64,000 nucleotides of DNA from Paenarthrobacter sp. AR 02 (GCF_021538675.1 NZ_JAJUKH010000001.1:310001-374000), one strand, 5' to 3'. Shown: positions 52,601 through 60,242, numbered from the stretch's first letter. Notes: a model not told the origin generated them from the letters alone. Program-made: numbers and translations.

Positions 52601-52641
52601 CCGGCAGCAAAAAGTCTGTTTCTACGGTTTTTATGGCGCAC
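49618..52641 (-). CDS. Large exported protein with three N-terminal SLH-like modules
   Basis: This is a 1007-residue secreted protein from a GTG start with GGAAAG upstream. The signal peptide (LFAAGVSLALSALMLVGLVPAQA) is followed by three SLH-like modules (residues 70-257: FYKEMAWLA, STGW, VNRDAMAAFLYR). Next is a putative-Ig module (LPQGLSIAPNGAISGLPTVTG), a long unassigned beta-rich middle (about 350-690) with several Cys, a second putative-Ig module (GSLPAGLSLNAVTGVVSGTPLAAG), and a C-terminal domain that looks like a glutamine-amidotransferase/BPL-N-type fold (KVLVYGSTDEGFGVANVAQTLRAAGAEV ... GYIIDGGAAYLTG). It is probably a wall-attached surface protein; the ligand or activity is unknown. 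Confidence 0.82.
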   Translation of the reverse strand: MRHKNRRNRLFAAGVSLALSALMLVGLVPAQASPATTQTSPGTAPATVAIQPANTVIQDTSQDFKPPVTSPFADIATSQQFYKEMAWLASARVSTGWTEAKGTKTYRALLPVNRDAMAAFMYRLSGSPGFVPPKVSPFADVSTSQQFYKEMAWLASTGISTGWTEANGTKTYRATQPVNRDAMAAFLYRLAGNPDYTAPATTPFADITKSQQFYKEMTWLSQRGISTGWNESNGTKSYRALQSVNRDAMAAFMYRFQQFKSPLTITNEQLMEGIAGVKYLDQLKGAGGFGELAWKAQGLPQGLSIAPNGAISGLPTVTGPSSVTVTATDTSGMTVSRTLTLDVPQSAPQECVGKPCEVVVPKQDTIHVPGNNIVAITREPATKKITSIELTDIVVAQGQVLTLAPWANVESGAVLIADDVSVTTAGTKLIKTSPGNLSSAYSEGTVHFTTTGASAQQAETPPVLATPQESLNAVKPKMECDRGATADLKGLSVTPDLEPSVYAEWGWFGLHLMQANIDGSITVNMGAAVSGEGKCTMTVPEVKVTVPSGAGAIVMAAQPSITFEVTGKLDISASVVLKCGTSYQWRDQQESRSASCSTEHEPLALSSDSGIDATLTGALDTRITWMDIVGITGKIEASLEAGFHPTEDPMAELKASAGVELGACAFCFWEDSPAKLTVYSGTIFEKTIATWSAKPQPPGAPEPEVAPKIEPLKILTTSLPGAVLGKQYKIGIGAIGGVAPYAWKISKGSLPAGLSLNAVTGVVSGTPLAAGTTAITFSATDSRGASAAAALSVVVTPKPVRGNKVLVYGSTDEGFGVANVAQTLRAAGAEVVVSKTLPAELGTYKSIWNPSYNGWTAAEEQQVAGYIIDGGAAYLTGERPCCEEVNDTVQRVLRQVLVDQDVVVGRQGDVDGPYTFNPAATNQISKAPNLLSAFEPLAPGAISGLGGVDARNVFARSDSTVVGGVWSEADMKSKRGRVVVLMDINYLEYDTRAPILQNVQNFLSKTP
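51871..52434 (-). repeat. Three SLH-like modules, N-terminal in the large surface protein
   Basis: Same 66-residue period as in the subtilase at 38 kb, with closely matching QQFYKEM and NRDAMAAF blocks. Position relative to the rest of the protein is reversed. Confidence 0.85.
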
Positions 52642-52940
52642 TAAAGTCTGCTTTCCGCGCTAAATGGCGGAAACCCGCCCCCATTTGATAGCTACCGAAC
52701 AGTAACCAAGCGACACACTACATCAGCTTTGTAAGGGACCTTTCAACTAGGGAATTATGAAGGAACAAAGCCGTAAGATGACGGACGGGGAGGCCACCCC
52801 TCTTCGGGATGTGCCATAAGTACATAAGAATGGGAGACTTCGCAGGGTAATTCTTTATGGCTTCCTGGGACACGGTCTCCACCGCGGCACGGAGGTTGGA
52901 ATTTAGAAGATGAGCTGGAGACGCCACCGAGCGCCAGCGT
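52642..52940. other. Intergenic stretch, less GC-rich, no gene seen
   Basis: About 300 bases between two minus-strand genes. It must hold the promoter of the large SLH-like protein gene. A GGCGGGTTTCCGCC-type hairpin lies close to that gene's start. A 69-codon frame on the minus strand (52718-52927) has no ribosome site and no recognisable product. Confidence 0.55.
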
Positions 52941-53939
52941 CTAAACGTGAAGCGGCAGGCTAACTCTCTCGAATCCCATAGCAGTTAAGCCGCTTCGCCA
53001 GTCTTGGCTGGATGAAATATCCAAGACCTGAACATGTATCGGCTTGGGTGGGGCGACATGCCCTTCCCCCCACTCGCCTAGCAGAACGTGGATCTCATTG
53101 TCCGGGTGGGCCGCCGCCAACAGCGGGTTCATGTGGTTCTCAACATGCGAAACATCCGTGCTGTTCTGCATGTAGGCCACCACGTTGCCACGCGGCTCCC
53201 GGTAAAGCTCAAGGAGGTCAGTTGTTACGTCGTCTGGAAGCTGGCTCATGGGTTCTTTCCCACGCACGCCATAGCAAACTTCAGCAAAGCGCTCCACTGC
53301 CGCCGGCTCATATTTGGCTACGTTCGTCTGCGGATTCGAGACGATTGCCAGGGAGCCGGGAAAGTGGGCGGAGAAAAAGAGTGAGGCGAAGCCGCCGCCG
53401 GATGCTCCATAGAACACAAGGCGTTGCTCGCCCCAGGTGTCCGTAATGTGACTAATGATGTCCAGGAGGTTCTTTTGGATGTTCATCCTGGAGTTGCCGA
53501 CGAACCATCCAAGGTTAAGTCGATCAGTGAGAACCAGGCTGGGATCCGAGATGAAAATCCGGTTCACGTGCGTGTCGGAGGAGACTCCCATCCCAGCAAA
53601 GGCCGGCAGCGTCCACCGCGGGTCGATGGCTCCTTGGAAAAAGACGACGGTGGTGTCGTACCCCCGGTTTTGTACGTTGATGTCGATCGGAATGCCGTTT
53701 TCGACAATGACCTGGTATCCCGGCGGTATCACCGATGCCCGGAGGAATGAATCCACACCCTTATAGTTCGTGACCATGTGCTTCGCAGGGTCGATCACCC
53801 TGGGTCGCGTGGGACAAGGATGCTCTGGCCCCTCATTTTGGCCTGTCAGGAAATAGGCTTGGCCGCACAGGTCGCAAAATCCAAAGCCCATATCGAACGC
53901 ATACGTACGACGATCAGCGATGTGTTCTATATTCCCCAC
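52941..53939 (-). CDS. Alpha/beta-hydrolase-like protein with an N-terminal Cys cluster
   Basis: A 332-residue protein. The N-terminal part has CDLCGQAYFLTGQNEGPEHPC, resembling a zinc ribbon (three Cys and a His). The rest looks like an alpha/beta hydrolase: VVFFQGAIDPRW (oxyanion region), RLVFYGASGGGFASLFFSAHFP (nucleophile elbow GASGG, Ser) and GEWGEGHVAPPK near the end (candidate His). No signal peptide is seen. TATCTT lies exactly 6 bases before the GTG at 53939, so the transcript is probably leaderless; a TTG at 53942 is the alternative. It is divergent from a DUF6270 gene. Function unknown; such pairs are common in surface-glycan loci. Confidence 0.68.
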   Translation of the reverse strand: MGNIEHIADRRTYAFDMGFGFCDLCGQAYFLTGQNEGPEHPCPTRPRVIDPAKHMVTNYKGVDSFLRASVIPPGYQVIVENGIPIDINVQNRGYDTTVVFFQGAIDPRWTLPAFAGMGVSSDTHVNRIFISDPSLVLTDRLNLGWFVGNSRMNIQKNLLDIISHITDTWGEQRLVFYGASGGGFASLFFSAHFPGSLAIVSNPQTNVAKYEPAAVERFAEVCYGVRGKEPMSQLPDDVTTDLLELYREPRGNVVAYMQNSTDVSHVENHMNPLLAAAHPDNEIHVLLGEWGEGHVAPPKPIHVQVLDISSSQDWRSGLTAMGFERVSLPLHV

Positions 53940-54061
53940 CAAGATAAGATACCGGAACGCCTCTCCCGGCGACGAACCCGCCCCGTGTGACCGGCGCCCC
54001 GAGGCGGCGTGTCATCGGTGCCCCAACCCTCTTGCTACGCTGGGGGAATTCTCTTCCGACC

Positions 54062-54793
54062 ATGTGGGAGTCCATTTTGCCCGGCTTGTTTATCTACGGC
54101 AGTTGCGTGTCGCGCGACACATACCCCTTCCTCGACAAAGACTGGACCATAGTCGAGTACGTCGCCCGTCAAGGGATGATCAGTGCCGCATCTCCAAGAG
54201 GCGTTCTGCGTGGAGAGAGCGCACTTACTTCCAAGTTCCAGAATCAGTGCGTCCGAAATGACATCCGCTCGTCCTTGTTCGCCACGATTGACAAGTCGGC
54301 CAGCGAGACAGATCTTTTTGTCTTGGACCTTGTAGACGAACGACTTGGCGTTTTTGAACTCGGAAGCGGCTCTTACATCACACAGAGCTGGGAGTTGGGG
54401 GAAAGCAAGCTTCTGCAGCAGCAGGAGAGCGAGCCCCGGCTTATAGCCTTCGGATCTGAGGAGCACTTCAAGCTATGGTCAAAGGCGGCCAGCGTGGTAA
54501 TCCGCAAGATCAAGTCCACTGGGCGCCCCATTCTGGTCCTCGCCCCTGAGTGGGCGGAGGAGTCGGATAACGGGCAGTCCGGACTTATCTACCGCGGCCT
54601 ATACGCCGCCACATACAACAAGGTGTATCAGCGCTATTTCGACCACCTCCGGAACGAGGGCTGCAATGTCCTTTCCGTAGGTCAGGACACGGTCAAGGCA
54701 GCAGCAGGTCACCAGTGGGGACTTGCGCCGTACCACTACGTGGATGAGGTCTACCACGTCATGCGAAACGCGATCACGGCCGCAGTAAGCTAA
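54062..54793 (+). CDS. DUF6270 domain protein
   Basis: This is a 243-residue protein. LFIYGSCVSRDTYPFLDKDW and VEYVARQGMISAASPRG are the entry motifs I associate with DUF6270; the GSCVSRD block resembles the Ser-containing block I of SGNH hydrolases. Near the C-terminus YHYVDEVYHVMRNAI carries a candidate catalytic Asp-x-x-x-His. Such proteins occur in capsule and surface-polysaccharide clusters and may act on acyl groups. The start is uncertain: the ATG at 54062 or a TTG at 54077, which has GGGAG at better spacing; the frame opens at 53987. Confidence 0.7.
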   Translation: MWESILPGLFIYGSCVSRDTYPFLDKDWTIVEYVARQGMISAASPRGVLRGESALTSKFQNQCVRNDIRSSLFATIDKSASETDLFVLDLVDERLGVFELGSGSYITQSWELGESKLLQQQESEPRLIAFGSEEHFKLWSKAASVVIRKIKSTGRPILVLAPEWAEESDNGQSGLIYRGLYAATYNKVYQRYFDHLRNEGCNVLSVGQDTVKAAAGHQWGLAPYHYVDEVYHVMRNAITAAVS

Positions 54794-54803
54794 CGGCGTG
54801 CAA

Positions 54804-54837
54804 AATGAGGCCGGCGCACAGTGGCGCCGGCCTCATT
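54804..54837. terminator. Bidirectional terminator
   Basis: A perfect 14-bp stem (54804-54817 with 54824-54837), six-base loop, between the DUF6270 gene and the convergent E2 gene. Confidence 0.88.
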
Positions 54838-54840
54838 CGT

Positions 54841-56283
54841 TTACATATCCGCGAGAGTCCCACCAGGGTTCTCAATGGCATCCGCGACGTACCGAAGGAA
54901 ACCGGCAGCGGTTTCGCCATCGCATACCCGGTGGTCGAAGGCCAAGGTCAGCTCGGTGACCTTGCGGACAGCCAAGTCGCCGTTTACCACCCACGGCTTG
55001 TCGATGATGCGACCCACCCCGAGCATTGCAACTTCGGGGTAGTTGATAATCGCAGCAGAGCCGTCAACCCCGAAGACGCCGTAGTTATTGAGCGTGAAGG
55101 TACCGGAGCCCAGTTCAGTGGGCGTGGCCTTACCTTCACGCGCGACGGCGGTCAGGCGTCGGATCTCCGCGTCGAGTTCACGGGCACTCAACTCATGCGC
55201 ATTGCGCACCGATGGAACTACCAGACCCCTGTCCGTTTGCGCTGCGAAGCCAAGGTTGATTCCTTCGAAGCCCACGATCTCCTGGGACCCGTCGGCTGCG
55301 GTCTCAAAGCGCGTGTTCAGCGCCGGATACCTTTTTAACCCAGCCGTGACAAAACGGGCAATGAAAGCCAGCAGGCCGGGGGTGTCATGCGGCGCACGCT
55401 TCTTCAGTTCGGCCCGCATCTCCAGCAGCGCGGTTGCGTCGACATCCACCCACACGGTGGCCTCAGGAATCTCTGAGCGGCTGCGGGTCATGTTGGCGGC
55501 GACGGCCTTCCGGACGCCACGAACGGGAGTCCTGGCCGAAACACCGAGGCCGGTCCGGCCATCGACAGAACCCGCCGCGGCACCGGCACCAACGGTAACT
55601 GGCGAAGCAGGCGCGGCCGGAGCTGCCGGCGCCGAAATGGCGGCTTCGACGTCCCTTCGCATAATCAGTCCGCTGGCACCTGAACCTTCAATGGCGTCGA
55701 GTGAGACGCCGTGGTCGCGCGCCATCTTCCGCACCAGGGGGGAAATGACCGCGCTCAGCTTCCCAGGAATCCGGGTTGCTGCAAGGGCAGCCTCCAGAGA
55801 CGGAGCCGGAGCCTCCGTGACAGGCTCGACCACGGCGACGCTCGCCTTCCGCGGACGGGTGCGGCCTCCGGTAGCCCCGCCAGGAGTGCCGTATCCAATC
55901 AGCACATTGCCGGAGCCGGCCTTCTCCTCGGTCCGGTAGGTCTCGGCGGCCGCCTCAACCTCAGGCGATGTCGCAACACCAGTTGATACAGCATCGTCGG
56001 TGGCTGATGGAGCTTCCGGCGCCGCTGGAGCGGCACCGGCGCGAGCGATCGAGATCAACGGCTTGCCGACGTCGAGCGTCTCACCGGCCTCTCCGTGAAG
56101 TTCGGCGACGGTGCCCGCATACGGCGAGGGCACCTCCACCATGGACTTGGCGGTTTCGACCTCGGCGATGGGCTGGTCAACGCGGACCTCATCTCCCACG
56201 GCCACAAGCCAGTTGACCAGTTCAGCCTCCGTGAGGCCCTCCCCCAGGTCCGGCAGACGGAATACCTGCATTTCTGAGCTCAT
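54841..56283 (-). CDS. bkdC: 2-Oxoacid dehydrogenase E2 acyltransferase, branched-chain type
   Basis: This 480-residue core subunit has a single lipoyl domain (VETAKSMVEVPSP, Lys near 45), an Ala/Pro-rich linker, a peripheral subunit-binding domain (ISPLVRKMARDHGVSLDAIEGSGASGLIMRRDV) and a catalytic domain ending in AFDHRVCDGETAAGFLRYV with the catalytic His. The lipoyl sequence ETAKSMVEVPSP rather than ETDKA points to the branched-chain or actinobacterial type. It transfers the acyl group to CoA. The start at 56283 has GGAGG 7 bases upstream. The E3 subunit (lpd) is not in the window. Confidence 0.9.
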   Translation of the reverse strand: MSSEMQVFRLPDLGEGLTEAELVNWLVAVGDEVRVDQPIAEVETAKSMVEVPSPYAGTVAELHGEAGETLDVGKPLISIARAGAAPAAPEAPSATDDAVSTGVATSPEVEAAAETYRTEEKAGSGNVLIGYGTPGGATGGRTRPRKASVAVVEPVTEAPAPSLEAALAATRIPGKLSAVISPLVRKMARDHGVSLDAIEGSGASGLIMRRDVEAAISAPAAPAAPASPVTVGAGAAAGSVDGRTGLGVSARTPVRGVRKAVAANMTRSRSEIPEATVWVDVDATALLEMRAELKKRAPHDTPGLLAFIARFVTAGLKRYPALNTRFETAADGSQEIVGFEGINLGFAAQTDRGLVVPSVRNAHELSARELDAEIRRLTAVAREGKATPTELGSGTFTLNNYGVFGVDGSAAIINYPEVAMLGVGRIIDKPWVVNGDLAVRKVTELTLAFDHRVCDGETAAGFLRYVADAIENPGGTLADM

Positions 56284-56285
56284 GG

Positions 56286-57368
56286 TTAGTCCTCCCATTG
56301 AAGGTCGTCGACGGCGTCGAGGATGCGATCGACACTCGGCAGGTAATAGTGCTCCAGCTTGGGAGACGGGAACGGGACGTCGAAACCGGTCACGCGGAGG
56401 ATCGGCGCGGCCAGGAAGTGGAACGCGCGTTCCTGGACGCGGGCCACGATCTCGGAGGACACAGAGGCGAAGCCGTGCGCTTCGGCGATGACGACGGCGC
56501 GTCCCGTCTTGCGCACGGACGCACAGACGGTCTCGTCATCGAAAGGAACCAGGGTCCGTACGTCGATCACCTCGAGCGAGCGGCCTTCTTCGGCGGCCGC
56601 GGCGGCAGCTGCTAGCGCGGTGGGGACGGACGGTCCATAGGCAATGAGCGTCGCATCAGTGCCTGGACGAGCCACAGCCGCGCGGCCCTCGGTGGAGGTA
56701 CCGGCGTCGTGCTCTGCGCGCAACGCACCCAGGTCTACCTGGTCCTTGGACCAGTAGAGCTTCTTGGGTTCCATGAACATGACCGGGTCATCGGAATCGA
56801 TGGCTTCGCGGAGCATGCGGTAGCCGTCAGCCACGGTGGCCGGCGTGTAGACCTTGAGGCCGGCTGTGTGGGCGTAGTAGGACTCGGAGGAGTCGCAGTG
56901 GTGCTCCACTCCCCCGATGCCGCCGGCGTAAGGCACGCGGATGACCATAGGCATCTTGAGCTTGCCCTTGGTGCGGTTGTGCATTTTGGCCACGTGGCTG
57001 ACGATCTGCTCGAACGCGGGGTAGGCGAAGGCGTCGAACTGCATCTCGATGACGGGACGCATTCCGTTGATGGCCATTCCGACAGCCATGCCAACAATGC
57101 CCGACTCGGCGAGCGGGGTGTCGAAGCAGCGCTGCTCACCGAACTCGGCCATGAGCCCGTCCGTGATGCGGAAGACTCCGCCGAGCATTCCTACGTCCTC
57201 GCCGAAAACCAGGACGGATGGGTCAGCGCGCATGGCGTCGGCCATGGCTGTGTTCAGGGCCTTGGCCATGGTGAGGCTCTGCGGGCCGCTTGCCTCGGCG
57301 GTGGCGGCTGCTGAAGCAGCAGCGTTCGCGGTTGCGGCGCTGACGTTGGCGTTGGTGGTCACTGTCAT
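56286..57368 (-). CDS. bkdB: 2-Oxoacid dehydrogenase E1 beta subunit
   Basis: This 360-residue protein binds TPP at the interface with E1 alpha. Seen are VLVFGEDVGMLGGVFRITDGL (Glu for TPP), FDTPLAESGIVGMAVGMAINGMRPVIEMQFDAFAYPAFEQIVSH and GIGGVEHHCDSSESYYAHTAGLKVYTPATVADG. The first 30 residues are Ala-rich and not conserved. The ATG overlaps the stop of E1 alpha (ATGA). Members act on branched-chain 2-oxoacids or pyruvate; the neighbouring AsnC-type regulator favours branched-chain acids. Confidence 0.92.
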   Translation of the reverse strand: MTVTTNANVSAATANAAASAAATAEASGPQSLTMAKALNTAMADAMRADPSVLVFGEDVGMLGGVFRITDGLMAEFGEQRCFDTPLAESGIVGMAVGMAINGMRPVIEMQFDAFAYPAFEQIVSHVAKMHNRTKGKLKMPMVIRVPYAGGIGGVEHHCDSSESYYAHTAGLKVYTPATVADGYRMLREAIDSDDPVMFMEPKKLYWSKDQVDLGALRAEHDAGTSTEGRAAVARPGTDATLIAYGPSVPTALAAAAAAAEEGRSLEVIDVRTLVPFDDETVCASVRKTGRAVVIAEAHGFASVSSEIVARVQERAFHFLAAPILRVTGFDVPFPSPKLEHYYLPSVDRILDAVDDLQWED

Positions 57369-58558
57369 TTTGCGCTCTCCTCACGGGCGAGTTCGCCGGC
57401 GAGCAGTTCGGACTGCTCCTTCAGCTGTGGGGTGGGCTTGGAGAAGACGTACTTGAAGAGGTCCAGCGGTTGGACCGGGACATCCTCCCCCAGGCCTTCC
57501 CGGAGCTGGGTGGCTACCGCTTCGGCGTGCTCGGCGATTCTGTGGTTCGCGGCATCATCCAGCAGTCCTTTATCTGTGAGGTACGACTTCATGCGGGTCA
57601 GCGGATCCTTGGCCTGCCATTCGGCGACCTCGCTGTCCGGTCGGTAACGCGTGGCATCGTCGGCGTTGGTGTGCGCCTGCATGCGGTAGGTGTGCGCCTC
57701 GATCAGCAGCGGCCCGGAGCCTTCGCGGGCCAGCTTCACTGCACGGTCCATGACCGCCAGCAGTGCCACGAGGTCGTTGCCGTCGACACGCTCACCTGCC
57801 ATGCCGTAGCCAACAGCCTTGTGCGCCAACGACGGCGCTACGGACTGGTGGCTCAGCGGGACCGAAATGGCGTACTTGTTGTTCTGCACGAAAAAGATCA
57901 CGGGCAGGTGAAAGACAGCGGCGAAGTTCAGGGCCTCGTGGAAATCGCCTTCGCTGGTGGCGCCATCGCCACACATGGCCATCACCACAGTCTCTTCACC
58001 GCGCAGCTTGGCGGCATGCGCGACGCCGACAGCGTGCAGCAGTTGCGTGGTCAGCGGCGTGCACTGGATGCCCACTTTATGCTCTTTGGGGTCGTACCCG
58101 CCGTGCCAGTCGCCACGGAAGATGGTCATGACCTCAACAGGATCCACCCCGCGGGTCATGACGGCGACGGCGTCCCGGTAGGTCGGGAACAGCCAGTCAC
58201 CCTCCTTGAGGCACATGGCTGCCGCTACCTGGCAGGCTTCCTGACCGTGGCTTGAAGGGTAGACGGCCATACGGCCTTGCCGGACGAGCGCGGAGTTTTG
58301 ATCGTTGACGCGACGTCCGACGACGAGTTGCTCGTAGGCGGCCATAAGTTCAGCGTCGCTGGGCGTGGGGTACTCGTGGCCGGGTTCGGTGCCTTGCTCG
58401 TCATGGGAACGGAGGGTGCCGTCGGGGTTCACCATCTGGATCTGGTGCCGGGCGGGGAGCATGTAGTCCTCAACGCTGATGCCGAATTTTGTCCGAACGT
58501 CAGCAGCGTGGTCCTCTACAGCCGTTTCCGGCGCAGAATGGTCTGCGTGGATCGTCAT
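57365..58558 (-). CDS. bkdA: 2-Oxoacid dehydrogenase E1 alpha subunit
   Basis: This 397-residue subunit decarboxylates the 2-oxoacid. The TPP motif runs from CGDGATSEGDFHEALNFAAV to FVQNNKYAISVP. YPSSHGQEACQVAAAMCL and FPTYRDAVAVMTRGVDP are substrate-side motifs. The phosphorylation-loop region HTYRMQAHTNADDATRYR is as in branched-chain enzymes. AAGGACGG lies before the ATG. It is the first gene of the operon, divergent from the Lrp/AsnC regulator. Confidence 0.93.
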   Translation of the reverse strand: MTIHADHSAPETAVEDHAADVRTKFGISVEDYMLPARHQIQMVNPDGTLRSHDEQGTEPGHEYPTPSDAELMAAYEQLVVGRRVNDQNSALVRQGRMAVYPSSHGQEACQVAAAMCLKEGDWLFPTYRDAVAVMTRGVDPVEVMTIFRGDWHGGYDPKEHKVGIQCTPLTTQLLHAVGVAHAAKLRGEETVVMAMCGDGATSEGDFHEALNFAAVFHLPVIFFVQNNKYAISVPLSHQSVAPSLAHKAVGYGMAGERVDGNDLVALLAVMDRAVKLAREGSGPLLIEAHTYRMQAHTNADDATRYRPDSEVAEWQAKDPLTRMKSYLTDKGLLDDAANHRIAEHAEAVATQLREGLGEDVPVQPLDLFKYVFSKPTPQLKEQSELLAGELAREESAK

Positions 58559-58573
58559 TGGTCCGTCCTTCTC

Positions 58574-58662
58574 TAGCCACTATGTGCTTCCAGTATGTTC
58601 CCGAGTGAAGTTTCGTATCCAGCTTTTGCCAAAATCATGGAAGAGCTTGTCTAAAGTGGCTA
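58574..58662. promoter_or_regulatory. Dyad sites in the bkd / asnC-type divergent region
   Basis: TAGCCACT (58574-58581) and its exact reverse complement AGTGGCTA (58655-58662) lie 73 bases apart, one near each gene. They are candidate sites for the Lrp-type regulator, allowing cooperative or looped binding. A further dyad ATTC-N9-GAAT lies at 58662-58678. Confidence 0.4.
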
Positions 58663-58728
58663 TTCTGAAAGACGGAATGTAATTGTGAGCTGGGTAACGC
58701 GCCTGTGCTGTAGACGATTTGGAGTGCC

Positions 58729-59193
58729 ATGAGCGAGACCGAGGCAGAGCAGGCCGCAGTGCCGTTGGATGCGGTGGACCGGGACATCATCCGCGAACTC
58801 ACCACGGACGGCCGCATGTCCATCACGCAGGTAGCAGAGAACGTGCACATCAGCCGGGCCCACGCCTACTCGCGCATCGCACGGCTTACTGGCGAAGGGG
58901 TTCTCACAAAGTTCACTGCCCTGGTGGATCCCATCAAGGCAGGATTGCGCTCCTCCGCTTACGTGACTCTCAAGGTTCAGCAACACTCATGGCGCGAACT
59001 TAAGGAAGAGCTCCGCGCCATTCCGGAAGTTCACCACATTGCCCTTGTAGGTGGAGACTTCGACGTCATCCTGCTGGTCCGGGCAACCGACAACATCCAC
59101 CTCCGGCGTGTGATCTTCGACCAGTTGCAATCCATGGACGGCGTGCTGGATACGCAGACTTTCCTTGTTTTTGAGGATGTTGATACGAGGTAA
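58729..59193 (+). CDS. Lrp/AsnC family regulator, probable controller of bkd
   Basis: This 154-residue regulator has an N-terminal HTH (LDAVDRDIIRELTTDGRMSITQVAENVHISRAHAYSRIARL) and a C-terminal RAM ligand domain (YVTLKVQQHSWRELKEELRAIPEVHHIALVGGDFDVILLV). BkdR-type members activate branched-chain 2-oxoacid dehydrogenase genes in response to branched-chain amino acids. The divergent position next to E1 alpha, 170 bases apart, supports that role. GGAG lies 5 bases before the ATG. Confidence 0.92.
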   Translation: MSETEAEQAAVPLDAVDRDIIRELTTDGRMSITQVAENVHISRAHAYSRIARLTGEGVLTKFTALVDPIKAGLRSSAYVTLKVQQHSWRELKEELRAIPEVHHIALVGGDFDVILLVRATDNIHLRRVIFDQLQSMDGVLDTQTFLVFEDVDTR

Positions 59194-59252
59194 CCGATGC
59201 CGTGGTCCTCAGCTGGGAGGAAGCGCTCATTTCCTGACCTTAGACTGTCCCC

Positions 59253-59825
59253 GTGCCCCTCAAAACCGCCTCCGCCACGCGTGTCATTGGCATTTTCGTG
59301 GCGGTCTGCTTTTTGGCGGCACTCCTCTGGCTGATTGCCGCCTTCCAGTTCTTCTACGATCCTCCCCAGGCGAATCCCCGCCACACCGACGCGATTGTCG
59401 TCCTGGGTGGGATGAGCAAGGAGAGACTGCCGGTGGCCGAAAAACTGCAGAAGGATTTGGATATACCCGTCCTTGTGGTGTCAACGACGGGACTCGCTGG
59501 GAACGTGGAGGGCGATGCGCTTTGTGATGAGGAGTCCGGTGATCCGGACTTGGTGTGCTTCCGCCCGTCTCCTCTCAACACAAGGGGCGAAGCGGAAGCC
59601 CTTCGCTCATTAATTGCGGAGCACGGCTGGAAGTCCGTGACGGTGGTGACGTCCGAATACCATCTCATGCGCGCGGGCACATTGATCGAGCAATGCACGC
59701 CTGCGGAGATACAGATGGTGGGGTCCCGTCCCGATCTTTCCGCGGGCGCCTGGCTGGACCGGTTCGTGGTCGAAACGGGTGGCTTGATCGACGTGTGGAT
59801 GCAGCCGGAGTGTTCTTCTCACTAA
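59253..59825 (+). CDS. DUF218 (YdcF/SanA-type) membrane-anchored protein
   Basis: This 190-residue protein has one N-terminal hydrophobic helix (VIGIFVAVCFLAALLWLIAAFQFF) and then a DUF218 domain: TDAIVVLGGMSKERLPVAEKL, NTRGEAEALRSLIAEHGWKSVTVVTSEYHLMRAG, which has the conserved GG, NT..EA and S.YH..RA motifs. Family members have been linked to cell-envelope integrity and vancomycin sensitivity. The GTG at 59253 lies 6 bases after TAGACT (59241-59246), so the transcript is probably leaderless. A hairpin covers its stop codon. Confidence 0.82.
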   Translation: MPLKTASATRVIGIFVAVCFLAALLWLIAAFQFFYDPPQANPRHTDAIVVLGGMSKERLPVAEKLQKDLDIPVLVVSTTGLAGNVEGDALCDEESGDPDLVCFRPSPLNTRGEAEALRSLIAEHGWKSVTVVTSEYHLMRAGTLIEQCTPAEIQMVGSRPDLSAGAWLDRFVVETGGLIDVWMQPECSSH

Positions 59826-59840
59826 GGTAGTGAGAAGAAC
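59812..59840 (+). terminator. Hairpin spanning the stop codon of the DUF218 gene
   Basis: A perfect 13-bp stem (59812-59824 with 59828-59840) closes on AGG; the TAA stop straddles the arm and loop. No U-tract follows. Confidence 0.65.
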
Positions 59841-59886
59841 AGTTCGAGAAGCCGCCCGAATGCGGCCATGCAGGAAGGTGCTAACG

Positions 59887-60138
59887 GTGAGCGAAAACTC
59901 AGCAAGACCCCTTCCTGCCGGGCGCCATTTCAAGCGACGCCGGTTCAACCTGCATATCCCCGCGTCCGCGCCACGGCGCGCCCCGGCCGGCCCGATTCAG
60001 CGCCCTTCGGGTGCCGTCGTCGCAGGTTCCGCCAAGGAACCCGATCAACAGTTCAAACGGCGGGTGGCCTTGGTACTTGTCATTCTGGCAGTCCTCGCCA
60101 TACCGGCTTTGCTGACCGCGCTGCTGTTGGCTGGATAA
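59887..60138 (+). CDS. Small single-helix membrane protein
   Basis: An 83-residue protein with a very basic N-terminal half (FKRRRFNLHIPASAPRRAPAG) and one C-terminal membrane helix (VALVLVILAVLAIPALLTALLLAG) ending at the terminus. The GTG at 59887 has GGAAGG 8 bases upstream; the frame opens at 59830. I recognise no family. It may be a tail-anchored regulator of a membrane enzyme, but nothing in the sequence shows a partner. Confidence 0.6.
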   Translation: MSENSARPLPAGRHFKRRRFNLHIPASAPRRAPAGPIQRPSGAVVAGSAKEPDQQFKRRVALVLVILAVLAIPALLTALLLAG

Positions 60139-60242
60139 CGTCCCGGGACGCAATGATTCCATGCGGTTTCTGACTGGGCACTGGCCTCCGATATGATGTG
60201 GAGGTCTCTGTCTGTCGTAGAATCGCTCTTTTGGGGGAAAAC

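Noticed and set aside
52718..52927. 69-codon minus-strand frame in the 300-base gap
   Set aside because: No ribosome site, no recognisable product and no promoter arrangement that would need it.
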